64,000 bases of DNA from Paraburkholderia silviterrae (GTDB taxonomy: Bacteria > Pseudomonadota > Gammaproteobacteria > Burkholderiales > Burkholderiaceae). Shown here piece after piece: positions 54,060 through 63,385 of the stretch. The notes beneath the pieces are model-generated. The model made no database searches. It was given only the letters and a program-made list of their open reading frames with translations, and was not told the DNA's origin. The DNA lies in assembly GCF_004353915.1 (NCBI RefSeq), contig NZ_SMRP01000002.1, positions 272,574 to 336,573 on the forward strand. Direction: 5' to 3'. The position numbers and the translations under genes are program-made. Positions within the stretch are counted from its first letter, which is position 1; every line of letters begins with the position of its first letter.

Positions 54060-56630
54060 ATGATTTCCCGTATCCGCGCACTATCCGACGTCCAAGTCAC
54101 GAGAACAACCATCGACAAGCCCTTGAGCAAATATCCCTATCCGATTCCCAGCCGCGAAGAGATCCTCGGCGTGCTGCGGACCAGCGAATCGCCCTGTACC
54201 GCGAACGATATCGCCGAGGCGCTGGCCATCAAGCGCCAGGAGCGCGAAGGGTTCTTCAGGCGGCTCGCCGCGATGGAGCGCGACGCTCAGATCCGGCTCG
54301 ACTCGCGCGGCCACTATCAGCTTGCGCATCCGTCGAACTTCGTTGCGGGCCGCGTCCAGGGCCATCGCGACGGCTACGGCTTCCTCGTGCGCGACGACGG
54401 CCAGGACGACCTGTTCCTGCCGCAAGGCGAGATGCAGAAGGTCATGCACAACGACCGCGTGCTCGCGCGCATCGTCGGCTACGACCGTCGCGGGCGTCCG
54501 GAAGGGCACATCGTCGAGGTCACGGACCGCGCGAACCGCAGCGTGATCGGGCGGCTCCTGAACGAAAACGGCGCGCTCATCGTCGCGCCCGAAGACAAGC
54601 GCATCGGCCACGACATCCTCGTCACGCAGAACGTGAAGAAGGCCAAGGTCGGCCAGGTCGTGGTGGTCGAGCTCACCGACTTCCCGAGCCGTCACTCGCA
54701 GCCGCTAGGCCGCGTGATGGAGGTGCTCGGCGATATCGACGACCCTGGCATGGAGATCGAGATCGCCGTGCGCAAGTACGGCGTGCCGCACGAGTTCAGC
54801 AAGGCCGCGCTCGACGAGGCCGCGAAGCTGCCCGACGCCGTGCGTCCCGCCGATATCCGCTATCGCGTCGATCTGCGCGACGTGCCGCTCGTCACCATCG
54901 ACGGCGAAGACGCGCGCGACTTCGACGATGCCGTCTACTGCGAGCCGACGAAGGTCGGGCGCGGCGACGGCTTCCGTCTGCTCGTGGCCATTGCCGACGT
55001 CTCGCACTATGTGCTGCCCGGCGGCGGGCTCGACGTGGACGCCATCGAGCGCAGCACCTCGGTGTACTTCCCGCGCCGCGTGATTCCGATGCTGCCCGAG
55101 AAGCTCTCGAACGGGCTGTGCTCGCTCAATCCGCACGTGGACCGCTGTGTGCTGGTTTGCGACATGGTCATCACCGCGCGCGGCGAGATCAAGGCGTATC
55201 AGTTCTATCCCGGCGTGATGCATTCGGCTGCGCGTCTCACGTATACCGAAGTGGCCGCGGTGCTCAAGAACACCAAGGGGCCGGAGGCGATGCGCCGCGC
55301 CGCGCTGCTGCCGCATTTGCAGAACCTCTACAGTGTCTATAAGTCGCTCTTCGCGGCGCGCCAGAAGCGCGGTGCGATCGACTTCGACACGACCGAAACC
55401 TATATCGTCTGCAACGCGCAGGGCAAGATCGAGCAGATCGTGCCGCGTCAGCGCAACGACGCGCACAAGCTGATCGAAGAGTGCATGCTCGCGGCCAACG
55501 TCTGCGCGGCCGACTTCATGAAGCGCAACAAGCATCCGGGCCTGTACCGGGTGCACGCGGGGCCGAGCGCGGAAAAGCTCGAGAACCTGCGCACCTTCCT
55601 GCGCGGCATGGGTCTCTCGCTCGGCGGCGGCGACACGCCTCACGCGAGCGATTACGCCGCGCTCATGGCGCACATCCGCGACCGGCCCGATGCCCAGATG
55701 CTGCAGACGATGCTGCTGCGCTCGATGCAGCAGGCCGTCTACAGCCCGGACAACATCGGCCACTTCGGTCTCGCGTACGAGGCCTATGCGCACTTCACGA
55801 GCCCGATCCGCCGCTATCCGGACCTGCTCACGCACCGTGCGATCTACGCGATCCTGCAGGGCAAGAAGTATCAGCCGGCGGCGCCGGAGGGCGTCGAACT
55901 CAATACGGCACTCTCGCCGCGCGCCCGCGCGCTGCAAGCCGAGGACGAGGCGAAGCGCGGCAAGCGCGCACGCGGCGCGAACACGGCAATCTGGGAAGAA
56001 CTGGGCCTGCACTGCTCGGCCAACGAGCGCCGCGCGGACGAAGCCTCGCGCGACGTCGAGGCCTGGCTCAAGTGCTATTTCATGCGCGACAAGCTCGGCG
56101 AGGAATACGGCGGGATGGTGAGCGGCGTGACGTCGTTCGGCATTTTCGTGCAGCTCGATTCGCTGTTCATCGAAGGCCTCGTGCATGTGACGGAACTGGG
56201 CTCGGACTATTTCCAGTACGACGAGATCAAGAACGAGTTGCGCGGCGAGCGCACCGGCATCCGCTATCGTCTTTCGGACCGCGTGCGCGTGCAGGTGAGC
56301 CGCGTCGATCTCGACGCCCGCAAGATCGACTTCCGCCTCGTGCGCGACACGCCGGTCAAGCCTGCCATGAATCGCGGCCCGCAAGGCCAGCAGCAGGAGC
56401 GTGGCGCGGCGGACGGCGGTCCGCGCTTGCGGTCGCTGCCGCAAGGTCAAGGCGGCCAAGGCGGTCAGGGCGGTCAGGGCGCCGACGACGTGCGGCGCAA
56501 GAAGGCCGCACCCGCGCCGAGCGCCGCCGTGAAGGAAGCGCGCGCGGCGCGCAGCGCGGCCAAGACCGCGAAAAAGCGCGCGGCATCGAAGGCGGCAGTC
56601 AAGAAGTCTTCACCGCGCAAGAAGCGCTGA
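54060..56630 (+). CDS. rnr: Ribonuclease R
   Basis: The product is 856 aa from ATG 54060; a TTG at 54123 gives the more usual N-terminus (L/MSKYPYPIPSREEILGVL) and 835 aa. An N-terminal HTH-like domain is followed by cold-shock domains (GRVQGHRDGYGFLVRDDGQ), the RNB catalytic domain (ARDFDDAVYCE, ADVSHYVLPGGGLD, YFPRRVIPMLPEKLSNGLCSL in part) and an S1 domain (GMVSGVTSFGIFVQLDSLF). The end is a Lys/Ala-rich basic tail. RNase R is a 3'-5' exonuclease able to degrade structured RNA. An upstream open frame (from 53919) starts at the -10 of the candidate promoter, so it is not used. Confidence 0.95.
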   Translation: MISRIRALSDVQVTRTTIDKPLSKYPYPIPSREEILGVLRTSESPCTANDIAEALAIKRQEREGFFRRLAAMERDAQIRLDSRGHYQLAHPSNFVAGRVQGHRDGYGFLVRDDGQDDLFLPQGEMQKVMHNDRVLARIVGYDRRGRPEGHIVEVTDRANRSVIGRLLNENGALIVAPEDKRIGHDILVTQNVKKAKVGQVVVVELTDFPSRHSQPLGRVMEVLGDIDDPGMEIEIAVRKYGVPHEFSKAALDEAAKLPDAVRPADIRYRVDLRDVPLVTIDGEDARDFDDAVYCEPTKVGRGDGFRLLVAIADVSHYVLPGGGLDVDAIERSTSVYFPRRVIPMLPEKLSNGLCSLNPHVDRCVLVCDMVITARGEIKAYQFYPGVMHSAARLTYTEVAAVLKNTKGPEAMRRAALLPHLQNLYSVYKSLFAARQKRGAIDFDTTETYIVCNAQGKIEQIVPRQRNDAHKLIEECMLAANVCAADFMKRNKHPGLYRVHAGPSAEKLENLRTFLRGMGLSLGGGDTPHASDYAALMAHIRDRPDAQMLQTMLLRSMQQAVYSPDNIGHFGLAYEAYAHFTSPIRRYPDLLTHRAIYAILQGKKYQPAAPEGVELNTALSPRARALQAEDEAKRGKRARGANTAIWEELGLHCSANERRADEASRDVEAWLKCYFMRDKLGEEYGGMVSGVTSFGIFVQLDSLFIEGLVHVTELGSDYFQYDEIKNELRGERTGIRYRLSDRVRVQVSRVDLDARKIDFRLVRDTPVKPAMNRGPQGQQQERGAADGGPRLRSLPQGQGGQGGQGGQGADDVRRKKAAPAPSAAVKEARAARSAAKTAKKRAASKAAVKKSSPRKKR

Positions 56631-56876
56631 AGCCGTGCTGCGCGCGTGAGCGCGCAGCGTGTGGAGCATGAATGCGCCGCGCCGCGAATGCCGCGCGGCG
56701 CATGGTCGTTTGACCAGACACGCCGTGCCTGCCGCCGAGGCGGCCATCGAGGTGGCCGCGGGCGCGGGCATGGCGTGACCCGGACCGCGCGTCGGCCGGT
56801 GGAATCACACTCGTTCGCGGCGAGAGGCACCGCGCCTTGCGCGCCGCGAACCGTTCATCAGGGGTTGTATCAAGTC

Positions 56877-57620
56877 ATGTCACGTCTCAAGGTTCTTTAC
56901 GGGTTTCATGCGGTGACCGCGCGCTTGCGGCACGACGCGTCCACGGTCGAGGATGTCTACTACGACACGACGCGGCGCGACCGCCGCATGCAGGATTTCC
57001 TGCACGCCGCGAAGGACGCGGGCGTGCGCATCATCGCCGCGGACGAGACGCGCCTGTGGGGTCTCGCGCGCACCGAGCGCCATCAGGGCGTGGTCGCGCG
57101 CGTGCACGATCTGCCGCTCGCCCAGAACCTGGCCGAGTTGCTCGACGGCATCCAGGGCTCGCCGCTCCTGCTCGTGCTCGACGGCGTGACCGATCCGCAC
57201 AACCTCGGAGCCTGTCTGCGCGTGGCCGATGCCGCCGGCGCTCACGCGGTGATCGCGCCGCGCGACCGCGCCGTGGGCCTGAACGCCACGGCTGCGAAGG
57301 TGGCGAGCGGCGCGGCCGATACCGTTCCGTACATCACGGTCACGAACCTCGCGCGAGCACTGCGCGAGTTGAAGGACGCGGGCGTGTGGGTGGTCGGCAC
57401 GGCCGGCGACGCGAGCGCGAACCTCTATCAGACGAAGCTCGACGGCCCCGTCGCGCTCGTGCTGGGCGCCGAAGGCGAGGGCATGCGCCGCCTCACGCGC
57501 GAAACCTGCGACGAGGTCATGCAGATTCCGATGGCGGGCACGGTCGAGAGCCTGAACGTTTCGGTGGCTTCGGGCGTGTGCCTGTTCGAGGCGGTGCGTC
57601 AACGCGCGGCCGCCCGCTGA
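56877..57620 (+). CDS. rlmB: 23S rRNA (guanosine-2'-O-)-methyltransferase RlmB
   Basis: The product is 247 aa of the SpoU/TrmH family. An N-terminal substrate-binding domain ([20 protein letters not shown]) is followed by the SPOUT fold: [20 protein letters not shown] (motif 1), [16 protein letters not shown] (motif 2) and [19 protein letters not shown] (motif 3). It methylates 2'-O of G2251 (E. coli numbering). The ATG at 56877 begins at the domain; the upstream frame is unsupported. It follows rnr by 246 nt, a pairing seen in many proteobacteria. Confidence 0.95.
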   Translation: MSRLKVLYGFHAVTARLRHDASTVEDVYYDTTRRDRRMQDFLHAAKDAGVRIIAADETRLWGLARTERHQGVVARVHDLPLAQNLAELLDGIQGSPLLLVLDGVTDPHNLGACLRVADAAGAHAVIAPRDRAVGLNATAAKVASGAADTVPYITVTNLARALRELKDAGVWVVGTAGDASANLYQTKLDGPVALVLGAEGEGMRRLTRETCDEVMQIPMAGTVESLNVSVASGVCLFEAVRQRAAAR

Positions 57621-57632
57621 CGCGTCCGGCCC

Positions 57633-58613
57633 ATGACGTCTCTGCGCCAGGCGAGCCGGGCTGCGATGCGGATCGCGATCGCGAAAGCGCGCGTTGCGCC
57701 GCCCGCGATTGGCGGAGCCGGCCTGGCGGGCCAGATCAGCACATTGAGCACGTTCGGCGCCGCTTCGCTCGCCGCGCTGGCGCTCGCCGCCTGTGCGCCC
57801 GCCACGATGATCGACCGTGGCGGCTACGTCGCCGACACGCAATATCACGCGCGCAGCGCCGACTCGCGCATCCGTTTTCTCGTGCTGCACTACACCGAGG
57901 GCGACGAGCGCACCTCGCTCGAGGAGCTGACGCAGCAGAGCGTGAGCGCGCATTACCTCGTTCCCCAGCATCCGCCGGTGCGCGACGGCAAGCCCGTCGT
58001 GCTGCAACTCGTGCCCGAGGCGCAGCGCGCCTGGCACGCGGGCGTGAGCGAGTGGCAGGGCACGACCGAGCTGAACGCGGCTTCGATCGGCATCGAAAAC
58101 GTCAATTCGGGGCCGCGCGACACGCCGCAGGGGCGCGAGTGGGCGCCCTGGCCGCCCGATCAGGTCGCCGCGATCATCGCGCTCTCGAAGGACATTGTCA
58201 CGCGCTACGGCATTCCCCCCACGCGCGTGGTGGGTCATAGCGATATCGCCCCGCAACGCAAGATCGATCCGGGCCCGCTGTTCCCGTGGCAGCAGCTCTA
58301 CAAGGCGGGGGTGGGCGCGTGGCCCGACGACGCGACGCTCAAGGCCGATCTCGCGGGCCGCGCCCCCGACGCCCCGGCCGATGTGCGCGGCCTGCAGACG
58401 AAACTGGCGCGCTATGGCTATGACGTCGCGACCGACGGCGTGTTCGACGAGCGCACGCGGCGCGTGTTCGCGGCGTTCCAGATGCATTTCCGGCCGCGTG
58501 ACTACTCGGGCACGCCCGACGCCGAAACCGATGCCATCGCGCAGGCGCTGCTCGACAAATACGTCGATCAGGCGGCGCCCGCACAGCCCGGCGCGGCTGA
58601 AAGCGCGCCTTGA
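57633..58613 (+). CDS. amiD: N-acetylmuramoyl-L-alanine amidase, AmiD-like lipoprotein
   Basis: The product is 326 aa. A long N-terminal segment precedes a lipobox (LAAC, Cys54). The amidase_2 domain has zinc-ligand motifs: FLVLHYTEGDERTSLEEL (first His), AWHAGVSEW, GIENVNSG and VVGHSDIAPQRKIDPG (second His and Asp). A C-terminal peptidoglycan-binding domain follows (VRGLQTKLARYGYDVATDGV, TRRVFAAFQMHFRP). It cleaves anhydro-muropeptides at the outer membrane. It lies 12 nt after rlmB. Confidence 0.92.
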   Translation: MTSLRQASRAAMRIAIAKARVAPPAIGGAGLAGQISTLSTFGAASLAALALAACAPATMIDRGGYVADTQYHARSADSRIRFLVLHYTEGDERTSLEELTQQSVSAHYLVPQHPPVRDGKPVVLQLVPEAQRAWHAGVSEWQGTTELNAASIGIENVNSGPRDTPQGREWAPWPPDQVAAIIALSKDIVTRYGIPPTRVVGHSDIAPQRKIDPGPLFPWQQLYKAGVGAWPDDATLKADLAGRAPDAPADVRGLQTKLARYGYDVATDGVFDERTRRVFAAFQMHFRPRDYSGTPDAETDAIAQALLDKYVDQAAPAQPGAAESAP

Positions 58614-58620
58614 GCCGCGG

Positions 58621-58650
58621 CGGGAGTTAGTGCTTCAGCACTTACTCCCG
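58621..58650. repeat. Near-perfect 13-bp inverted repeat
   Basis: CGGGAGTTAGTGC and GCACTTACTCCCG flank TTCA, with one mismatch. It lies 7 nt after the amiD stop and before rpiA. No T-run follows, so it may be a weak terminator or an mRNA 3' end structure. Confidence 0.6.
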
Positions 58651-58786
58651 CCCCATGCAAAGCGCCTTACTCTGATCCCATGCTTCGCGATCGAAGCACT
58701 GCGGGTGTAGTCGCGGCTGCGGCTGCCCGCAACTCCGGTAAACTATGCGTTTTCCGCGTTTTTCTCTCCTCGGGCAGTTCCCCATC

Positions 58787-59482
58787 ATGACTCAAGACGA
58801 ACTCAAGAAACTGGTCGGCCAGGCCGCCGCCGACTATGTCAACGCGCACGTGCCGGAAGGCGCCGTGATTGGCGTCGGCACCGGCTCGACCGCGAACTGC
58901 TTCATCGACGCGCTGGCCGCCAGCAAAGGCCGCTACCGCGGCGCCGTGTCGAGCTCGGTCGCGACGACCGCGCGCCTCGAAGCACATGGCTTCAAGATCT
59001 TCGACCTCAACGAGATCGAATCGCTGCCCGTGTACGTGGACGGCGCCGACGAGATCGACGCGTCGGGCGCGATGATCAAGGGCGGCGGCGGGGCGCTCAC
59101 GCGCGAGAAGATCGTCGCCTCGGTGTCGGAGGTGTTCGTGTGCATCGCCGACGCGAGCAAGCGCGTGGACGTGCTCGGCCAGTTCCCGCTGCCCATCGAA
59201 GTCGTGCCGATGGCGCGCACGGCCATCGGCCGCCGCGTCGCGGCGCTCGGCGGTGTGCCGGTGCTGCGCGTGCAGAAGGACGGCTCGCCCTATATCACCG
59301 ACAACGGCAACGAGATTCTCGATGTGAAGGGCCTGCGCATCAGCGACCCGCGCACGCTCGAGGCGCACGTCAACGCATGGCCCGGTGTCGTGACCGTGGG
59401 TTTGTTCGCGGCACGCGGCGCCGACCTGTGCCTCATCGGCGGCGAAGCGGGCGTAGAGCGCGTCGAATACCACAAGGGCTGA
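58787..59482 (+). CDS. rpiA: Ribose-5-phosphate isomerase A
   Basis: The product is 231 aa, interconverting ribose-5-phosphate and ribulose-5-phosphate. Motifs: [19 protein letters not shown] in part, [25 protein letters not shown] in part (Asp pair and the catalytic Glu), and [12 protein letters not shown]. The ATG 58787 (MTQDELKK) is used; an upstream frame adds 14 unlikely residues. Length is normal. Confidence 0.96.
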   Translation: MTQDELKKLVGQAAADYVNAHVPEGAVIGVGTGSTANCFIDALAASKGRYRGAVSSSVATTARLEAHGFKIFDLNEIESLPVYVDGADEIDASGAMIKGGGGALTREKIVASVSEVFVCIADASKRVDVLGQFPLPIEVVPMARTAIGRRVAALGGVPVLRVQKDGSPYITDNGNEILDVKGLRISDPRTLEAHVNAWPGVVTVGLFAARGADLCLIGGEAGVERVEYHKG

Positions 59483-59908
59483 TAGCGCGCGCGAGCGGCG
59501 GCGAGCAAAGACGTGCGATAACCCGCGCGCATACCGTTACGCGGAGCGCGGGCTATCGCTCGCTTTCGACTGGGTGCCAGGCGGTGTGCCGGGTACCTGC
59601 GGGCGGGAAGGCATCAAGCGAACCTTTCCGTCGTGCGCCGAAATTAATCAGACATCCTGATTATCACGGCCTGTCGCGGCACGGGCAAAACGGCAAAACG
59701 GCAAAACGGCAAAACGGCAAAACGGCAAAACGGCAAAACGGCAAAACGGGCGAAGCGGGCGAAGCGGGCGAAGCGGGCGAAGCGGGCGAAGCGGGCAAAG
59801 CGGGCGAAGCGGGCGAAGCGGCAAAGCGTGCCCAGTTGCGCACGCTTTGCAAACCCAGCCATCGAGACGAGTCAGCGCGCTTCTGCCGGGGGGCGGCCCG
59901 GCGCGGGC
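59483..59908. other. 426-bp intergenic region with compound minisatellite
   Basis: Between rpiA and the Crp/Fnr gene (convergent). The tandem repeat at 59684-59827 dominates. One GTTACG motif occurs at 59536. No gene is supported; repeat-encoded open frames on both strands look spurious. Confidence 0.7.
59684..59827. repeat. Compound tandem repeat (8-mer then 9-mer)
   Basis: Eight perfect copies of GGCAAAAC (59684-59747) are followed by eight copies of GGGCGAAGC (59748-59819, sixth copy GGGCAAAGC) and one GGCAAAGC. The two units differ by G insertion and A/G changes, so the second array likely derived from the first. Copy number of such arrays often varies between strains. Confidence 0.93.
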
Positions 59909-60643
59909 TCATTCCACCGTTTCCGCTTGTTGAAGGCGCGGCAGCAGGCGGTCGAACTCGCGGCGCACGAGGCCGTAGCACTCGCAGGCGCGGGCTTCGA
60001 GGCCCTTGCGGTCGAGCACGCGGATGCGGCCGCGGCTGTGGTGGATCAGACCTTCGTCGTGCAGCTTGCCTGCCGCTTCGGTGATGCCTTCGCGGCGCAC
60101 GCCAAGCATGTCGGCGATGAGCTGCTGCGTGACCGTCAGGTCGTTCGACGCCACGCGGTCCACCTCGATCAACAGCCACCGGCACAGTTGCTTGCTGAGC
60201 GAGTGATGGCGGTTGCAGGCAGCGGTCTGCGCCACTTGCGTGAGCAGTGCGTGCATGTAGAGCAGCATGAGGCGGCGCAGGAAATCCGAGCGCGCGAACT
60301 GTTGCCGGAGGCTTTGTGCGCTCATGCGATACGCGAAGCCCGAGCATTGCACCTGCACGCGATTGGGCATGGTTTCGCCGCCCGTGAGCACGGGCACGCC
60401 AGTCATGCCTTCGCGGCCGACCGCGGCGATTTCCACGGAGCTGCCGTCTTCCATCGTCGAGAGCATGGAGATGATCGCCGTCGTCGGAAAGTAGACGTGA
60501 TGAATGCGCTGGCCGGAATCGCAAAGCAGTTGTTCGGTGCGCAGATGGACGAGTTCGAGATGCGGTGCGAGTGCTTGCCACTCGTGCGACGGCAATGCGC
60601 CGAGAAGGTGGTTGCCGTGCAGGTCCGATTGAAGGGTCAACAT
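59909..60643 (-). CDS. Crp/Fnr-family transcriptional regulator
   Basis: The product is 244 aa. An N-terminal cyclic-nucleotide-like beta barrel (IHHVYFPTTAIISMLSTMED, SVEIAAVGREGMTGVPVLTG) is followed by a dimerisation helix and a C-terminal HTH (TVTQQLIADMLGVRREGITEA, GKLHDEGLIHHSRGRIRVLD). It lacks the N-terminal cysteine set of FNR, and canonical cAMP-contact residues are not evident. The effector is unknown. GAGGA precedes the ATG. It is divergent from manC across about 790 bp. Confidence 0.9.
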   Translation of the reverse strand: MLTLQSDLHGNHLLGALPSHEWQALAPHLELVHLRTEQLLCDSGQRIHHVYFPTTAIISMLSTMEDGSSVEIAAVGREGMTGVPVLTGGETMPNRVQVQCSGFAYRMSAQSLRQQFARSDFLRRLMLLYMHALLTQVAQTAACNRHHSLSKQLCRWLLIEVDRVASNDLTVTQQLIADMLGVRREGITEAAGKLHDEGLIHHSRGRIRVLDRKGLEARACECYGLVRREFDRLLPRLQQAETVE

Positions 60644-61433
60644 GATTGGTCCTCGTGCGAAGCAGCATTCGCCGCCTCTTGTCTTGTCATTCCGGCCGCC
60701 GAACCATTTGTTGTATGCCGCTTCCCGTAGCGGCTATTGGTTCGTCGTGCCGGCCCCATAGTCCCGAGTGCGTTCGCGATATCGGTTGTATGCGTCACGC
60801 CTGTGTGGCGCTTCCCACTAAGCAGGGTGTGTGCCAGAGAGTCTCAAACCTTGTGCTTGCGCGGCTTTGCGGGCGTTACGTCCTGAGCGCGCCGGTGTAA
60901 CCCCGGGTTTTTGTTTCAAATATGTACGACGGCTCACCGGCGCGCAGCCGTCGGCCGAGCGTTCCGCACAGGGGCAAGTGATTGAATTTCTTGAGTTATT
61001 CGGGGTGGCGGAGGGTGTGTTCGAAAATGACTCCATGCTGAAACACGCGCACCCGGGGCCGATGGCCGTGCGGCCGGGACGTGCGTGGAACTGTTCGAAA
61101 TTGATTCAGCTGCGTTGCACCGCAGGCGATCTGCGCAGAAACGTACGCTCCTGAAACATGACGGCGTTACGACCCATCACGTTACGCAAGGCACCGCTGA
61201 CGAAGAGGCCAGGCGTTGCCCGCGCAACGGCCCGGCAAGTGCGAGACGGGCGTGCACAACGCCGTTTTGCCCGCTGGCGAGCCGCAAGTGCGGTAGCGAG
61301 CGGTCAGTGTGGGTATGCGTACAGAATCGGCTGCCGCGCTTTGCTCCAATGGAGTCCGAACACCGAGGCGGCGCGTGGGCCATATGGCGCGCGCGTGGGT
61401 CCGGGACCAGACATCCGAACGGGAGCTTCCCGC
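60644..61433. other. 790-bp divergent region between the Crp/Fnr gene and manC
   Basis: No gene is supported. It carries GCGTTACG at 60873 and 61164 and CGTTACG at 61180, the motif found in the Tad upstream region. It should hold promoters of both flanking genes. Open frames here lack ribosome sites. Confidence 0.6.
60873..61186. promoter_or_regulatory. GTTACG motifs upstream of manC
   Basis: GTTACG occurs at 60875, 61166 and 61181; the first two extend to GCGTTACG. The latter two are 15 bp apart. Same motif as the array at 13941-14224. Confidence 0.45.
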
Positions 61434-63038
61434 ATGAACCAGGTCGTCACGCCGGCCGGCTTGATTGCCGCTGCCAATGAACCCGAAGTTGCACTCGTCG
61501 TCCAGCCCGTGGTGCTGGCCGGCGGTTCGGGCACGCGGCTGTGGCCGCTCTCGCGCGAACACTGTCCCAAGCAGCTGATCGACTTGCTCGACGGCGAGTC
61601 GCTGCTCGAAGCCACCGTGCGCCGCCTCGATGGGGTATACGCGCGCGGCGGCCCGCAGGTGCGCAAGGCGGCGCCGCTCGTCGTGAGCAGCGAAGAGCTG
61701 CGCCACATGACGGCCGACCGCCTCGGCCGCAGCGGCATGGCGGCGCGTGTCGTGTTCGAGCCGGTCGCGCGCAATACCGCGCCGGCGCTCACGGTTGCCG
61801 CGCTCGCCGCATGCGCCGCGCAGGCAGTGGAAAAAACAGCGGCGAAAACAGCGGCAACGGCAAACGCAAACGTGCTGGAGAACGACAGTGATCCGATTCT
61901 GGTCGCGATGCCCGCGGATCATCTGATCGCCGATCGTGCCGCGTTTGCCGCCGCGCTCGAAGACGCGGTGACCTACGCTGCGCGCGGCGCGATCGTCACG
62001 CTCGGCGTGCCGCCGCAACGGGCGGAAACCGGCTACGGCTACATAGGCGCAGGCACCACGCTCGGCGCAAGCGGGGCACGCACCATCGAGCGCTTCGTCG
62101 AAAAGCCCGATGCCGATGTCGCCGCCCGCTACGTCGCCTCGGGCGACTACTGGTGGAACAGCGGCATTTTCGTGGTGCGCGCCTCGGTGTGGCTCGCGGC
62201 CATCGCGCGCTGCCGGCCCGCCATCGCGGCGCAGTGCGAGCTGGCTTTCGAACGGGCGTGCATCGACGCGGACGGCACCGTCCATCTCGACGCGGCGGCG
62301 CTCGCCGCGTGTCCTTCCGATTCGATCGACTACGCGGTGATGGAGTCCGTGGGCGCCGACGCGCGTCTCGCAGGCGTGGTCGTGCCGCTCGTGGCGGGCT
62401 GGTCGGACGTCGGCGCGTGGGATGCGGTCTGGCAGGTCTCCGAGAAGGACGCGAGCGGCAATGTCGCGCGCGGGCGCGTGCTGTTCGAAGACTCGAGCGA
62501 AAGCTTCGCGCATTCGGATGGCCGGCTCGTCGCCTGCGTGGGCGTGCACAACGTGGTGGTGGTGGAGACGGCCGATGCCGTGCTGGTCGTGGCCAAGGAC
62601 CGGGTGCAGAGTGTCAAGGCGATCGTCGGCAAGCTCAAGGCGCAGCACGGCGAGGAGGCGCAGCATCATCGCCGCGTCGAGCGGCCGTGGGGCTGCTACG
62701 ACTCGGTCGATCGCGGGGAGCGCTTCCAGGTCAAGCGCATTGTCGTGAAGCCGGGCGGGCAGCTCTCGTTGCAGATGCATCATCATCGCGCCGAGCACTG
62801 GGTGGTCGTGCGCGGCACGGCGCGCGTCACGCGCGGCGACGAGGTGTTCCTGATCTCTGAGAACGAATCCACTTACATTCCGCTCGGCGTGAAGCACCGG
62901 CTCGAAAATCCGGGCAAGACGCCGCTCGAGATCATCGAGGTGCAGTCGGGCTGCTATCTCGGCGAGGACGACATCGTGCGCTTCGACGATCAGTACGGAC
63001 GTGCGGGAGAGCACGCTGGCACCACCGCGCCGCGTTGA
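61434..63038 (+). CDS. manC: Bifunctional mannose-1-phosphate guanylyltransferase/mannose-6-phosphate isomerase
   Basis: The product is 534 aa. The nucleotidyltransferase domain begins VLAGGSGTRLWPLSREHCPKQ in part (about 31-50) and contains FVEKPDADVAARYVASGDYWWNSGIF in part (the active-site region). The C-terminal cupin-type isomerase domain has PGGQLSLQMHHHRAEHWVVV in part and YIPLGVKHRLENPG. An unusual Ala/Thr/Asn insert (EKTAAKTAATANANVLEND) lies at about 142-160. The enzyme makes GDP-mannose for exopolysaccharide. GGGAG precedes the ATG. It may start an exopolysaccharide locus, but the next gene is a regulator. Confidence 0.93.
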   Translation: MNQVVTPAGLIAAANEPEVALVVQPVVLAGGSGTRLWPLSREHCPKQLIDLLDGESLLEATVRRLDGVYARGGPQVRKAAPLVVSSEELRHMTADRLGRSGMAARVVFEPVARNTAPALTVAALAACAAQAVEKTAAKTAATANANVLENDSDPILVAMPADHLIADRAAFAAALEDAVTYAARGAIVTLGVPPQRAETGYGYIGAGTTLGASGARTIERFVEKPDADVAARYVASGDYWWNSGIFVVRASVWLAAIARCRPAIAAQCELAFERACIDADGTVHLDAAALAACPSDSIDYAVMESVGADARLAGVVVPLVAGWSDVGAWDAVWQVSEKDASGNVARGRVLFEDSSESFAHSDGRLVACVGVHNVVVVETADAVLVVAKDRVQSVKAIVGKLKAQHGEEAQHHRRVERPWGCYDSVDRGERFQVKRIVVKPGGQLSLQMHHHRAEHWVVVRGTARVTRGDEVFLISENESTYIPLGVKHRLENPGKTPLEIIEVQSGCYLGEDDIVRFDDQYGRAGEHAGTTAPR

Positions 63039-63385
63039 GGCAAATTGCCGGGGCAGCACTGCATATGCACGGGAGGACGCCGCGCCATCATCGTCATGCC
63101 GATGATGGCGCGGCGGCATGACAAAACGGTAAGTGGACGATTCATACAGACTGCTTACGAATCGACAACGAAAGACTGTAAATCACAAAATTCGGGAAAA
63201 CGAAGGGCCGATCGGGGAAAGGCTCGTACGAACTGGGCGTTTGTCGCGCGATTTTTGCGTCAGGAGATATCCTGGCTGGCGGATTATGCAATTCGCATGG
63301 CAACGTATGACTAAGTTCGACGAAGCACGAGGCCCGCGCTGCAACCGTCAAACAGGGCGATTACGCCGCATCGGGGGGAGGGGTC
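63039..63385. other. 347-bp intergenic region after manC
   Basis: Contains the 16-bp inverted repeat at 63078-63115 and an AT-richer part (63120-63300) that probably holds the promoter of the GntR-type gene. A small open frame inside (63133-63402) has no ribosome site. Confidence 0.55.
63078..63115. repeat. 16-bp perfect inverted repeat
   Basis: CGCCGCGCCATCATCG (63078-63093) and CGATGATGGCGCGGCG (63100-63115) form a perfect stem with a TCATGC loop, 39 nt after the manC stop. No T-run follows. Likely a transcript-end hairpin. Confidence 0.8.

Noticed and set aside
59684..59827. CRISPR array
   Set aside because: The repeats are contiguous 8-9-mers without spacers, and no cas gene is present.
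59644..59862. Minus-strand open frame of RFA repeats
   Set aside because: It is simply the translation of the minisatellite and has no ribosome site or conserved region.
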